Part shown: positions 35,300-43,683 of the stretch, one piece after another
How the letters are laid out: each line of letters starts with the position of its first letter
Numbering within the stretch: the first letter of the stretch is position 1
NCBI RefSeq assembly: GCF_020510625.1
Contig: NZ_CP075191.1
Coordinates: 534,001-598,000, forward strand
Source of the DNA: Ferribacterium limneticum
GTDB taxonomy: Bacteria; Pseudomonadota; Gammaproteobacteria; Burkholderiales; Rhodocyclaceae
Direction: 5' to 3'
Length of the DNA stretch: 64,000 bases
The notes under the pieces: generated by a model
Told to the model about the DNA's origin: nothing
Databases searched by the model: none
What the model saw: the letters and a program-made list of their open reading frames with translations, nothing else
Program-made: the position numbers and the translations under genes

Positions 35300-37192
35300 A
35301 TGAGCAGTCACGGACAGACGGCGGATGTCACCGGCAAGCGCTTTGCCGCGCTTGCCCTGGCCGCGCTTGGCGTGGTCTATGGTGACATCGGGACCAGCCC
35401 GCTGTACGCGGTGAAGGAAGTCTTCGCCGGCAACCACCCGATCCCGGTCACCATGGCCAACATCTACGGCAGCCTGTCGCTCTTCTTCTGGGCGCTGGTC
35501 ATTGTCGTTTCGGTCAAGTACGTCACCTTCATCATGCGCGCCGACAACCGCGGCGAGGGCGGCATCATGGCGCTGATCGCCCTGGCGCTGCACACGGTGC
35601 AGGACAAACCGCACCACGCCAAATGGATCATGATCGTCGGTGTCCTCGGGGCGGCGATGTTCTACGGCGATGGCATGGTGACGCCGGCCATTTCAGTGCT
35701 CTCCGCCGTCGAGGGGCTGGAAGTTGCGACCCCGGCCCTGAAACCTTTCGTCATTCCGATCACGATGATCGTGTTGTTCCTGCTGTTTTTCGTCCAGCGC
35801 AGCGGCACGGCCACGGTCGGGGCCTTTTTCGGGCCGGTCATGTTGGTCTGGTTCACCGTCCTGGCCTTGCTCGGCCTGCACAACATCATCGATCATCCGG
35901 CCATCCTGGCGGCGCTGAACCCCTTGTACGGCTTCGAGTTCCTGCTTGAAAACAAGGCGATGTCGCTGGTCGCGATGGGCAACGTCGTGCTGGCCGTGAC
36001 CGGCGCTGAGGCGCTTTATGCCGACATGGGGCACTTCGGCCGTAAGCCGATTTCCCGCGCCTGGTTTGCTTTTGTGTTGCCGGCGCTGGTGCTCAATTAT
36101 TTCGGTCAGGGCGCCTTGATCCTCGGCGACCCCGAAGCAGCCAAGAACCCGTTCTTCCTCTCGGCGCCGGAGTGGGCACTTTATCCGCTGGTCGGGCTGG
36201 CCACGGTAGCGACGGTGATCGCGTCGCAAGCGGTCATTTCCGGTGCTTTCTCGGTGACTCGCCAGGCCATGCAACTCGGTTTCGTGCCGCGCATGGAGGT
36301 GCAGCACACCTCCGAGAAGGAGCAGGGGCAGATTTATCTGCCGGCCGTGAACTGGGGCCTGATGGTGGCGGTGATGATCCTCGTCCTCGGCTTCAAGTCC
36401 TCGAACAATCTGGCGGCCGCCTACGGCATCGCTGTGACCGGCGACATGGTGATCACCTCCATTCTCGCCACGGTCGTCGTCGCCAAGGTCTGGAAATGGG
36501 GATGGTTCAAGGCCGGCCTGCTGTTTGCCTGCTTCCTGTCGGTCGAACTGGTCTTCCTCGCCGCCAATATCCTGAAGATACCGGACGGCGGCTGGTTCCC
36601 GCTGGTGGCCGGGATGGGCGTCTTCGTGCTGATGACGACCTGGAAGCGTGGTCGCCAGTTGCTCTCCGAACGTCTGCGTGGCGAGCGCCTGGAATTGTCG
36701 ATGTTCCTCGATTCCCTGGCCTCGTCGATGCCGACCCGGGTGGCCGGTACCTCAGTCTTTCTGAATGCCGACCCGAAGGGGGTGCCGCATGCCCTGCTGC
36801 ACAACCTGATGCACAACAAGGTGCTGCACGAGCGTGTCGTCCTGCTCTCGGTTCAGTTTTTCGATGTGCCCTACGTGCCGGATATCGACCGGGTCGAAGT
36901 GCGGCAACTGAAGGAAAATTTCTGGAGCGTCATCATCCAGTACGGCTTCAAGGATTTGCCCAATGTGCCAGATGCCCTGGCCTTGTGTGCCGATGCCGGA
37001 TTGGTCTTCAATGCGCTGGAAACCTCGTATTTCATCGGTCGTGAAACGCTGATTCCGCGCCTCGGCTCGGACATGGCTTTCTGGCGCGAGAAGATATTCG
37101 TCGCCATGTTCCGCAATGCCGGTTCGGCCACGGCCTTCTTCAAGATTCCGAGCAATCGCGTTGTCGAGCTGGGCACCCAGGTCGTTCTTTAG
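35300..37192 (+). CDS. kup: Low-affinity potassium transporter Kup
   Basis: 630 aa from ATG 35300, with GGGGAG upstream. There are twelve TM helices and a C-terminal cytoplasmic domain (about 465-630). Family hallmarks include LGVVYGDIGTSPLYAVKEVF near the N-terminus, ADNRGEGGIMALIALAL, GDGMVTPAISVLSAVEGLEVA and NYFGQGALIL. It mediates proton-coupled potassium uptake. The product length agrees with the family. No regulator is adjacent. The convergent diguanylate cyclase gene ends 9 bp downstream. Confidence 0.96.
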   Translation: MSSHGQTADVTGKRFAALALAALGVVYGDIGTSPLYAVKEVFAGNHPIPVTMANIYGSLSLFFWALVIVVSVKYVTFIMRADNRGEGGIMALIALALHTVQDKPHHAKWIMIVGVLGAAMFYGDGMVTPAISVLSAVEGLEVATPALKPFVIPITMIVLFLLFFVQRSGTATVGAFFGPVMLVWFTVLALLGLHNIIDHPAILAALNPLYGFEFLLENKAMSLVAMGNVVLAVTGAEALYADMGHFGRKPISRAWFAFVLPALVLNYFGQGALILGDPEAAKNPFFLSAPEWALYPLVGLATVATVIASQAVISGAFSVTRQAMQLGFVPRMEVQHTSEKEQGQIYLPAVNWGLMVAVMILVLGFKSSNNLAAAYGIAVTGDMVITSILATVVVAKVWKWGWFKAGLLFACFLSVELVFLAANILKIPDGGWFPLVAGMGVFVLMTTWKRGRQLLSERLRGERLELSMFLDSLASSMPTRVAGTSVFLNADPKGVPHALLHNLMHNKVLHERVVLLSVQFFDVPYVPDIDRVEVRQLKENFWSVIIQYGFKDLPNVPDALALCADAGLVFNALETSYFIGRETLIPRLGSDMAFWREKIFVAMFRNAGSATAFFKIPSNRVVELGTQVVL

Positions 37193-37201
37193 GGTTGCCA
37201 G

Positions 37202-38326
37202 CTAGCGCCAGCAGTGCTGGTCGCGGCCACCCTGCTTGGCGGCATACAGCGCCCGGTCGGCGCGGACGAACGGGGATTGCTCGTCGTCATCGGCTTTGCT
37301 TTCGGTGCAGCCGATACTGGCCGTAATGGCGATGGGCTTGCCGTTCTCCGGATGGCTGGCCGGGTTGCTGCGGATCGTCGCCAGCAGGCGCTCGATGACC
37401 GTCGCCGCTGCGTCGGCCGAGGTGTCGATGAGCAGGATGGCAAATTCCTCGCCGCCGATGCGCGCCAGTTTGTCGATGCTGCGCAGTTGTTTGGCCAGCA
37501 GGCCGGACAGATGAACCAGGACAGCATCGCCGACCGGGTGTCCATAAGTGTCGTTGACCAGCTTGAAATGGTCGATATCGAGCATGAGCAGCGTGAAGCG
37601 GCTGTGCAGGCGCTGGTTGCGCGTGAGTTCATCGGCCAGCGTGGTCATGAAGGCACGGCGATTGAGCAGGCCGGTCAGCGGATCGGTCGTTGCCAGATAA
37701 CGCAGTTCCTCTTCCAGCCCGGTGCGCTGAACGATTTCACGTTCGAGCTGGTCGCGCTCGGCGAGCAGCGCCGCATTTTGCCCTTCGATCCGTTGCTGGT
37801 AGCGCTCCAGGATGAGCTCTGACCAGAGCAGGACGCCGGTAATCAGCACGGTGGTGGTGATGTAGCGTGCAATGTACTCAATGGAATAGGCGGTGCTGTT
37901 CGGCCCGTTACCGGCCAGCATCATCAGGCAGGTGGCCGTGATGATGGCGCCCAGTACCCAGATGCCGCCTTCGCGTGGCGGCAGCAGCTTGAGCGAAACC
38001 AGCGGCAGCGACAGGAACCATAGCCCCCGGGCGTGCTCCGGCCCCGAGTAGGCGACCAGATAGAGGACCAGGGCGCTGTAGCAGACCACGGCCGGGCGGA
38101 TGGCCCGGTAACCTTGCCCGTAGCGCCAGAGTGCCAGAACGCAGATAACAATGACGGTCGCGGTCAGCAGCGCCAGGAGAGCGAGCAGCCAGTCATGGTC
38201 GAGGGCCGCAACGATGCCGAAATAAGTCAGTGCGGGCATGCCGATGCAGACAAAGGCGGCCGCCCGCTGGCGAAGCTGGATTTCCTGTTCGGAGATGGGC
38301 GGGGAGGAGGATGCTCGGTCGCGCAT
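37202..38326 (-). CDS. Membrane diguanylate cyclase (multi-TM sensor, GGDEF)
   Basis: 374 aa. Six or so TM helices occupy about 20-180, resembling MASE-type integral-membrane sensors, with a short coiled-coil (about 180-208) and the GGDEF domain (about 209-374). The active site is ARIGGEEFAILL, and an I-site RSID is placed five residues before it, so activity with c-di-GMP product inhibition is expected. DxLTGLLNRRAF marks the domain entry. No EAL domain is present. The gene is monocistronic or co-transcribed with the heptose adenylyltransferase gene 15 bp upstream on the same strand. Confidence 0.92.
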   Translation of the reverse strand: MRDRASSSPPISEQEIQLRQRAAAFVCIGMPALTYFGIVAALDHDWLLALLALLTATVIVICVLALWRYGQGYRAIRPAVVCYSALVLYLVAYSGPEHARGLWFLSLPLVSLKLLPPREGGIWVLGAIITATCLMMLAGNGPNSTAYSIEYIARYITTTVLITGVLLWSELILERYQQRIEGQNAALLAERDQLEREIVQRTGLEEELRYLATTDPLTGLLNRRAFMTTLADELTRNQRLHSRFTLLMLDIDHFKLVNDTYGHPVGDAVLVHLSGLLAKQLRSIDKLARIGGEEFAILLIDTSADAAATVIERLLATIRSNPASHPENGKPIAITASIGCTESKADDDEQSPFVRADRALYAAKQGGRDQHCWR

Positions 38327-38341
38327 GGCGCTGCAGAAGCC

Positions 38342-38830
38342 TTAGAGGCGGCGGATTTTTTCCAGCAATGCCGTCGTCGATGTCTGGTGGATGAAGGGGA
38401 TCGAATGGACCGTGCCGCCCCAGCCGCGCACTTCGTTGCAGCCGACGATCTTGTCCACCGGCCAGTCGCCGCCCTTGACCAGGATGTCCGGGCGGCATTC
38501 AAGGATGCGCTGCAAGGGCGTGTCTTCGTCGAACCAGGTCACCAGCGAGACGCAGGCCAGCGAGGCCATGACGGCCAAGCGGTCTTCCAGCGCATTGACC
38601 GGCCGGTCATCGCCCTTGCCGAGGCGCTTGACCGAGGCATCGGTGTTCAGCGCGACGACCATGCTGACGCCGAGGGCTGCGGCCTGGGCCAGATAGGTGA
38701 CATGGCCGCGATGCAGGATGTCGAAGCAGCCGTTGGTGAACACCAGCGGGTGGGCCAGTTGGGCGGATCTGCTGGCCAATTGGTGCGGCGGGCAGATTTT
38801 CGATTCGAAGGTGGGGGATGCGTAGGACAT
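38342..38830 (-). CDS. rfaE2: D-glycero-beta-D-manno-heptose 1-phosphate adenylyltransferase
   Basis: 162 aa, the stand-alone nucleotidyltransferase half of HldE (RfaE domain II). The signature LVFTNGCFDILHRGHVTYL (HxGH site), LNTDASVKRLGKGDDRPVN and VKGGDWPVDKIVGCNEVRGWGG match the family well. It activates heptose-1-phosphate with ATP to ADP-heptose for the LPS inner core. Another gene of the same pathway, gmhA, lies at 53764-54354, and the kinase half (rfaE1) is not in the window. ATG 38830 gives about 25 extra N-terminal residues before the core fold, a common length. Confidence 0.94.
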   Translation of the reverse strand: MSYASPTFESKICPPHQLASRSAQLAHPLVFTNGCFDILHRGHVTYLAQAAALGVSMVVALNTDASVKRLGKGDDRPVNALEDRLAVMASLACVSLVTWFDEDTPLQRILECRPDILVKGGDWPVDKIVGCNEVRGWGGTVHSIPFIHQTSTTALLEKIRRL

Positions 38831-38970
38831 GGCTGCTTCATCGGTGGAGTGAGTCTCTATTTTAGTGCTTGTTGCTCATGACAGCGGGAGTTCTCATATT
38901 TGGCGTTTCCGGCATTGCGCAACAGGCATGGCGTGTTTGGCCTGGCCAGGCAAAGAGCGCGGTATTGGCC

Positions 38971-39129
38971 CAATGCCGTTCAGTTAAGCGTTATTCCTGC
39001 GGCCTCGACACACCCGGGACTTCGCTTCGCGGCGGGCGAAGCGGGAAACCGAGCACCATGCATTTGCTGGGTTCCCGCCTTCGCGGGAACGACAAACGCA
39101 AGGGTTATTCCACTAACTGAACGGCATTG
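38971..39129. mobile_element. Non-autonomous IS4-like MITE with 12-bp target duplication
   Basis: A 159-bp element without a coding region is bounded by perfect 16-bp terminal inverted repeats CAATGCCGTTCAGTTA (38971-38986) and TAACTGAACGGCATTG (39114-39129). It is flanked immediately by a perfect 12-bp direct repeat GCGGTATTGGCC (38959-38970 and 39130-39141), a target-site duplication. The end sequence and the 11-13 bp duplication resemble IS4-group elements as I remember them. The interior is a REP-like block also found at 18003, with GTTCCCGC/GCGGGAAC palindromes. No transposase is present. Confidence 0.85.
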
Positions 39130-39181
39130 GCGGTATTGGCCGGTTTTTGCCGGCGGCTCCTGCGGCCAGGGGAATCGCTGG

Positions 39182-40087
39182 TCAGGCAGCTGCCGCGGGC
39201 CACTTCGCCAGTGCCTCGATGGCGCCCTCGAGTGTCGGAATCAGGCGGACGCCCGCCGGCGCGCTGAGACGCAAGATGCCGCTGCCACCGACCCAGAGCT
39301 GGGTGCTGGCCGGCAGCACCATGCGCAATTGCTGCAGCAGGGCGGGAATCTGTCGCTGCGGGAAGGCGACCGAGAAGGACAGGGCGACGATGTCGGCGTG
39401 GTGGGCTTCGGCGGCGCGGGCAATTTCCAGCAGGGGCATTTGCGTGCCGAGGGGGATGCATTCGGCGCCCTCCAATGCGAACAGGGCTTCCGCCATCAGC
39501 AGGCCGAGGACGTGCGTTTCATCCGGCACGCTGGTCAGCAGCACACGTGGTCGGCGCGGGCCGCCGGGCAGGGCGGCGATGGCCTGGCGGAGCAGACGCT
39601 TGGTCAGTTCGGTGAACAGGTGTTCCTCGAAGACTTCGAAGCTGCCGTCTTCCCAGGCTTCGCCGACCTGACGGGTCAGGGGTGAAACGGTGTCCTGGAC
39701 AAAGCGCTGCAAACCCTGGCGGGCGAGTCGTTGCTGCATGGCCTGCTGATAGCCGGCGGCGTCGTGCTGCTTGATCAGCGCCAACAGTTCAGTCAGGTCT
39801 TCCGCTTCGCCGGCCGGGATATTTTCGCTGGTGCGAGCCCGGCGGGGGGCGAGTGCCGTCAATTCCTCGGCTGGCGTCGAAATCAGTTTGCCGGGCCGAT
39901 GGCCCTGATCCATCAAGCGCTTGATCAGGCGCAGGCGCTCGACCTGGTCGGCCGGGTAGAGGCGCTCGCCATTCAGGTCGCGTTCCGGCACCGGGAAGCC
40001 ATAGCGCCGCTCCCACATGCGGAGGACATCCTTGGAAAGACCGGTATCCCGCTCGACGGCGGCAATATTGAAACTAGGGGTATTCAT
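39182..40087 (-). CDS. litR: MerR-family B12-dependent photoreceptor regulator (CarH/LitR-like)
   Basis: 301 aa from ATG 40087; a TTG five codons upstream is less likely. The N-terminal MerR helix-turn-helix (about 5-75) has VERDTGLSKDVLRMWERRYG. A four-helix cobalamin-cap domain follows, with W145-x9-E155-H156, the W-x9-EH motif of light-sensing CarH/LitR proteins. The Rossmann B12-binding domain has E190-x-H192-x-x-G195 (the lower-ligand histidine). In the family, a dark tetramer with adenosylcobalamin represses its operon, and light breaks the Co-C bond to release DNA. It is divergent from the operon starting at 40196, with operator-like dyads between. Gene name is by family and should be read as LitR/CarH-like. 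Confidence 0.9.
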   Translation of the reverse strand: MNTPSFNIAAVERDTGLSKDVLRMWERRYGFPVPERDLNGERLYPADQVERLRLIKRLMDQGHRPGKLISTPAEELTALAPRRARTSENIPAGEAEDLTELLALIKQHDAAGYQQAMQQRLARQGLQRFVQDTVSPLTRQVGEAWEDGSFEVFEEHLFTELTKRLLRQAIAALPGGPRRPRVLLTSVPDETHVLGLLMAEALFALEGAECIPLGTQMPLLEIARAAEAHHADIVALSFSVAFPQRQIPALLQQLRMVLPASTQLWVGGSGILRLSAPAGVRLIPTLEGAIEALAKWPAAAA

Positions 40088-40088
40088 A

Positions 40089-40114
40089 TTTGTCCTAAAC
40101 AAATGTTAGACAAA
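40089..40114. promoter_or_regulatory. Candidate LitR/CarH operator, regulator-proximal dyad
   Basis: Arms TTTGTCCTAA and TTAGACAAA are separated by 7 bp and lie within the first 30 bp upstream of the regulator ATG. The 17-mer at 40088-40104 is almost identical to the reverse complement of the site at 40163. This suggests autoregulation. Confidence 0.6.
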
Positions 40115-40117
40115 CCA

Positions 40118-40146
40118 TTGACAAGCCAACTTTTGATCGCTATCTT
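40118..40146 (+). promoter_or_regulatory. Sigma-70 promoter of the photo-oxidative operon
   Basis: A perfect -35 TTGACA (40118-40123), 17-bp spacer and -10 TATCTT (40141-40146) are followed by a start region about 7 bp downstream. The core lies between two groups of TTTGTC/GACAAA half sites, so it fits direct repression. Confidence 0.7.
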
Positions 40147-40151
40147 ACGAA

Positions 40152-40178
40152 CAAACGTCCAGTTTGTCTAGGACAAAT
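40152..40178. promoter_or_regulatory. Candidate LitR/CarH operator, operon-proximal dyads
   Basis: Two overlapping palindromes are present: ACAAAC-GTCCA-GTTTGT (40152-40168) and TTTGTCTAGGACAAA (40163-40177). They cover the presumed transcription start, well placed for repression. ACA-containing repeats are characteristic of CarH operators. Confidence 0.6.
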
Positions 40179-40195
40179 CAAGCGAGGAGTTGAAC

Positions 40196-40753
40196 ATGTT
40201 TTCTAGTCTGAAACGTTGCCTTGGCATTGCAGGCTTGATTTCGCTCGGCATCGTCCCCGTCGCCGGGGCCGCTGAATGCCCGCCGCTGCTCAATCACAGC
40301 TTCGCCAGCCTGCAGGATGGCAAGCCGATGCCGCTCTGCCAGTACGCCGGCAAGGTGATCCTGGTCGTCAATACGGCCAGCTACTGCGGCTTCACTTCGC
40401 AGTACGACGGGCTGGAAAAGCTCTACGCCCGGCTCAAGGACAAGGGCCTGGTCGTGCTCGGTTTTCCGTCCAACGACTTTGGCGAACAGGAACCGGGCAG
40501 CGAGAAGGAAATTGCCGATTTCTGCCGGCTGACCTATGGCGTCGAGTTCCCGATGGTCAGCAAGACGGTGGTCAAGGGCAAGGGCGCCCATCCCTTCTAC
40601 CTGAAGCTGGCCGAGATCACCGGCAGCAAGCCGAAGTGGAATTTCCACAAGTACCTGATCAGCCGCGATGCGACGCAAGTCATTGCCTACACCAGCTTCA
40701 CCAAGCCGGATGACAAGGATTTGCTGAAAAAAATCGACGAATTCCTCAAATAA
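40196..40753 (+). CDS. Exported glutathione peroxidase family protein
   Basis: 185 aa from ATG 40196 with an excellent GAGGAG ribosome site. A signal peptide of about 26 residues (PVAGA/AE) precedes a full GPx fold. Peroxidatic C64 is in [19 protein letters not shown], with [19 protein letters not shown], and the catalytic Trp-Asn pair is in [11 protein letters not shown]. It probably reduces lipid or organic hydroperoxides at the membrane surface using thioredoxin-like donors, since bacterial Cys-GPx are mostly thioredoxin-dependent. It is the first gene of the set divergent from the B12 photoreceptor, so a role in handling peroxides made by light and singlet oxygen is likely. Export of a GPx in this context is uncommon. 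Confidence 0.88.
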   Translation: MFSSLKRCLGIAGLISLGIVPVAGAAECPPLLNHSFASLQDGKPMPLCQYAGKVILVVNTASYCGFTSQYDGLEKLYARLKDKGLVVLGFPSNDFGEQEPGSEKEIADFCRLTYGVEFPMVSKTVVKGKGAHPFYLKLAEITGSKPKWNFHKYLISRDATQVIAYTSFTKPDDKDLLKKIDEFLK

Positions 40754-40779
40754 GCCAGCCCAGACCCCAGGAGCCAAAC

Positions 40780-41580
40780 ATGAATGCCCCGGAAAACATC
40801 TTCCTGCCTGACGTTCAAGCCACCGCCGACACGCGCCGCCTCGCCATCCAGAGCGTTGGCGTCAAGGGTTTGCGCTATCCCCTGCAACTGGAAAATGCCG
40901 CTGGTGAGACAGTCGGCACGGTCGCCACGCTGGCGATGAGTGTCGGCTTGCCGCCCGAGGTCAAGGGCACGCACATGTCGCGTTTCGTCGAGTTGCTCGA
41001 AGCCCGCAGCGGTCCGCTGACCCAGGTTGGCCTGCTGCGCATGATGGCCGACATGCTGCTGCGTCTGGATGCCCGGAGCGGCCGCATCGAGCTGGCTTTT
41101 CCCTACTTCATCCGCAAGATGGCGCCGGTCTCCGGCGTCGAGAGCCTGCTCGACTACGACGCGACGCTGATCGTCGACCAGCGTGAGGGCGAGAGCGCGA
41201 CGCTGATCCTGTGCGTCGTGGCGCCGGTGACCAGCCTCTGCCCCTGCTCGAAGAGGATTTCCGATTACGGCGCCCATAACCAGCGTTCGCACATCACGCT
41301 GGAGGCACGGCTGCGCGCGCCGATGAGCATCGAGGATCTGGTCCGCCTGGCCGAGGAAGAAGCCTCCTGCGAAGTCTTCGGCCTGCTCAAGCGGCCGGAC
41401 GAAAAGTGGGTGACCGAGCGCGCCTACGACAACCCGAAGTTTGTCGAGGATCTGGTCCGCGACATCGCGCTGCGCCTGATGAACGAGCCGCGCATCGCCG
41501 AATGGAAGGTGGCTTCCGAGAATTTCGAGTCCATCCACAACCACTCGGCCTACGCCGAACTGTACGGCTGCAATGAGTAA
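40780..41580 (+). CDS. folE2: GTP cyclohydrolase FolE2
   Basis: 266 aa, start ATG 40780 after CAGGAG. The family signature is [21 protein letters not shown] with metal-binding C154, and a C-terminal [11 protein letters not shown] and AELYGCNE. FolE2 (COG1469, formerly YciA) converts GTP to dihydroneopterin triphosphate, the entry to tetrahydrofolate, with relaxed metal needs compared with FolE. It is often regulated by zinc (Zur), but here it lies 26 bp downstream of the GPx gene under a B12 photoreceptor. It may feed pterin cofactor for photolyase antenna or folate repair. In related LitR gene sets, a folE gene is light-induced (recalled knowledge). Confidence 0.93.
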   Translation: MNAPENIFLPDVQATADTRRLAIQSVGVKGLRYPLQLENAAGETVGTVATLAMSVGLPPEVKGTHMSRFVELLEARSGPLTQVGLLRMMADMLLRLDARSGRIELAFPYFIRKMAPVSGVESLLDYDATLIVDQREGESATLILCVVAPVTSLCPCSKRISDYGAHNQRSHITLEARLRAPMSIEDLVRLAEEEASCEVFGLLKRPDEKWVTERAYDNPKFVEDLVRDIALRLMNEPRIAEWKVASENFESIHNHSAYAELYGCNE

Positions 41581-41590
41581 GGGAGACATC

Positions 41591-42910
41591 ATGCAACAAA
41601 GACAACGAATCGCCGTCGTCGGTGCCGGCATCTCCGGGCTGGCTTCCGCCTGGCTGCTCAGCCGCCAGCATGACGTGACCCTGTTCGAAGCCGGCGCCTA
41701 TCTCGGCGGCCACACCAATACGGTCGATGTGACACTGGAAGGCAAGTCGCATCCGGTCGATACCGGCTTTCTCGTCTTCAACGAAAAGACCTATCCGAAC
41801 CTGATCGCGATGTTCGCGCTGCTCGGGGTCGACAGCGTCGAAACCGAAATGTCCTTCGCGGTCAGCCTGGAAAACCCGGATCTCGAATGGGCCGGCAGCA
41901 ACCTGGCCACGGTCTTCGGCCAGAAGCGCAACCTGGTCCGCCGGCAGTTCTGGTCCATGCTCTCCGACATCCTGCGCTTCAATCGCGAAAGCATGGCCTG
42001 GCTGGCGACGCATCCCGACAACCAGCGCAGCCTGCGCGATTTCCTGAGTGCCGGACGCTATTCCAGCGCCTTCTCCGACTGGTATCTGCTGCCGATGGCG
42101 GCGGCCATCTGGTCCTGCCCGACCGGCCAGATGCTCGACATGCCGCTCGCCACCTTCATTCGTTTCTGCCAGAACCACGGCCTGCTGCAGGTTTTCGACC
42201 GGCCGATGTGGCGCACGGTGAAGGGCGGCGGCCGCGAATACGTCCGCAAGATCGCCGCCGAGCTCGATGCCAATGGCGCGATCATCCGCCTGGCCTGCCC
42301 GGTCAGCGCCGTGACCCGCGAGGCCGAGGGGCTGCGCGTCACCCGCGGCGCCGGCAGCGAGCATTTCGACCAGGTCGTGATGGCCTGCCACAGCGATCAG
42401 GCCCTGGCCATCCTCGGCTTCACGGCCAGCGATGCGCAGCGCGAGGTGTTGTCGGCCATCCGCTACCAGCCGAACCGCGCCGTGCTGCATACCGACCGTG
42501 CCCTGCTGCCGCGCGATGAAAAGCTGTGGTCGGCCTGGAACTACTTTGCCGGACACGGCGAGCCCGGCGAGCAGCCGGTCGGCGTCTCCTACCTGATCAA
42601 CAAGCTGCAGCCGCTGCCCTTCAAGACGCCGGTCGTCGTCACGCTGAACCCGGCCCGTGAGCCCGACCCGGCCAAGGTGCTGGCCGAGTTCGATTACGCC
42701 CATCCGATCTTCGACGGCCCGGCCATCGCCGCCCAGCAACGGCTGGCAGACGTACAAGGCGAGAACGGCATCTGGCTGGCGGGCGCCTGGGGCAGCTACG
42801 GCTTCCATGAGGATGGCCTGAAATCGGCGTTGCGCGTGGTCAATGGCATGGGCGTCAATGCGCCGTGGCAGGGTGTCGCCGAAGTGCGGCGCGAGACGGA
42901 AAGCGCCTGA
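41591..42910 (+). CDS. FAD-dependent amine-oxidase-fold oxidoreductase
   Basis: 439 aa from ATG 41591, with GGGAGA upstream; an in-frame ATG at 41573 inside folE2 is the alternative. The N-terminal dinucleotide site is VVGAGISGLASAWLLSRQHDVTLFE, followed by GGHTNTVDVTLEGKSHPVDTGFLVFNE, typical of the amine-oxidase/phytoene-desaturase superfamily (COG2907). The C-terminal FAD motif is IWLAGAWGSYGFHEDGLKSALRV. Members of this family beside DUF1365 and a cyclopropane-synthase-like enzyme modify membrane fatty acids; UfaD of furan fatty-acid synthesis in alphaproteobacteria is a flavin desaturase of comparable context. Fatty-acid desaturation on a phospholipid is therefore the leading inference. 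Confidence 0.87.
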   Translation: MQQRQRIAVVGAGISGLASAWLLSRQHDVTLFEAGAYLGGHTNTVDVTLEGKSHPVDTGFLVFNEKTYPNLIAMFALLGVDSVETEMSFAVSLENPDLEWAGSNLATVFGQKRNLVRRQFWSMLSDILRFNRESMAWLATHPDNQRSLRDFLSAGRYSSAFSDWYLLPMAAAIWSCPTGQMLDMPLATFIRFCQNHGLLQVFDRPMWRTVKGGGREYVRKIAAELDANGAIIRLACPVSAVTREAEGLRVTRGAGSEHFDQVVMACHSDQALAILGFTASDAQREVLSAIRYQPNRAVLHTDRALLPRDEKLWSAWNYFAGHGEPGEQPVGVSYLINKLQPLPFKTPVVVTLNPAREPDPAKVLAEFDYAHPIFDGPAIAAQQRLADVQGENGIWLAGAWGSYGFHEDGLKSALRVVNGMGVNAPWQGVAEVRRETESA

Positions 42911-42918
42911 GGCCAGCC

Positions 42919-43683
42919 ATGAACTTCCGCCCGCAACTTTTCCTCGGCCATGTCATGCACCGGCGCCTGCGCCCGGTGGTCAATGCCTTCGTCTATCCGG
43001 TGTTCTATATCCAGCTGCCGGTACGCGATCTGGCCTCGGCAAATTGCGGCATTTTCAGTGTCGACCGGCCCAACATTCTCAGCTTCCGCCGCCAGGATCA
43101 TGGGGCGCGCGATGGCAGCCCGCTCCTGCCGTGGATAACCGCGCTGCTGCGCGAGCGCGGCCTGCCGGATGACGGCGAGATCGTGCTGCAGACCTTCCCG
43201 CGTGTTTTTGGGCTGGTTTTCAACCCGGTCAGTTTCTGGTTTTGCCATGACCGGACCGGTGACTTGATCGCCGTGCTGGCCGAGGTGAACAACACTTTCG
43301 GCGGCACCCGCAGCTACCTGCTGCACAACCCGGGCGGCGCACCGCTGCGCGACGGCCAGGAACTGCGGGCCGACAAGGATTTCCACGTCTCGCCCTTCAA
43401 CGAGATCGAAGGCGGCTACCGCTTCCGCTTCCACCTGAACCGGCCGGTGCCGCTGGCCCGCATCGACTACGACGATGCCGAGGGCGAATTGCTGCTCACC
43501 TCCATCTCCGGCAAGGCACGGGCCTGGAGCGCCGGCGCCTTGCTCGGGGCCTTCCTGCGCATGCCCTTGATGACCGCCGGCGTGCTTTTCCGCATCCACT
43601 GGCAAGCCCTGAAACTCTGGCTGAAAGGGGTGCCCTTCCGTGGCGCCCATGTTTCTCAACCCCTCCGGGAATCGACAAAATGA
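42919..43683 (+). CDS. DUF1365 protein
   Basis: 254 aa from ATG 42919, with GAGG 8 bp upstream. The family (COG3496) has conserved HxMHxRLRPVxNAFxYPVFY and FNPVSFWFCHD...AVLAEVNNTFGG, all visible here, and ends with a hydrophobic segment near residues 210-235. Biochemical role is unknown, but the gene is nearly always found between the FAD oxidoreductase and the cyclopropane-synthase-like methyltransferase, as here, pointing to a shared lipid-modifying pathway. It starts 8 bp after the oxidoreductase stop, and its own stop overlaps the next ATG. Confidence 0.88.
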   Translation: MNFRPQLFLGHVMHRRLRPVVNAFVYPVFYIQLPVRDLASANCGIFSVDRPNILSFRRQDHGARDGSPLLPWITALLRERGLPDDGEIVLQTFPRVFGLVFNPVSFWFCHDRTGDLIAVLAEVNNTFGGTRSYLLHNPGGAPLRDGQELRADKDFHVSPFNEIEGGYRFRFHLNRPVPLARIDYDDAEGELLLTSISGKARAWSAGALLGAFLRMPLMTAGVLFRIHWQALKLWLKGVPFRGAHVSQPLRESTK

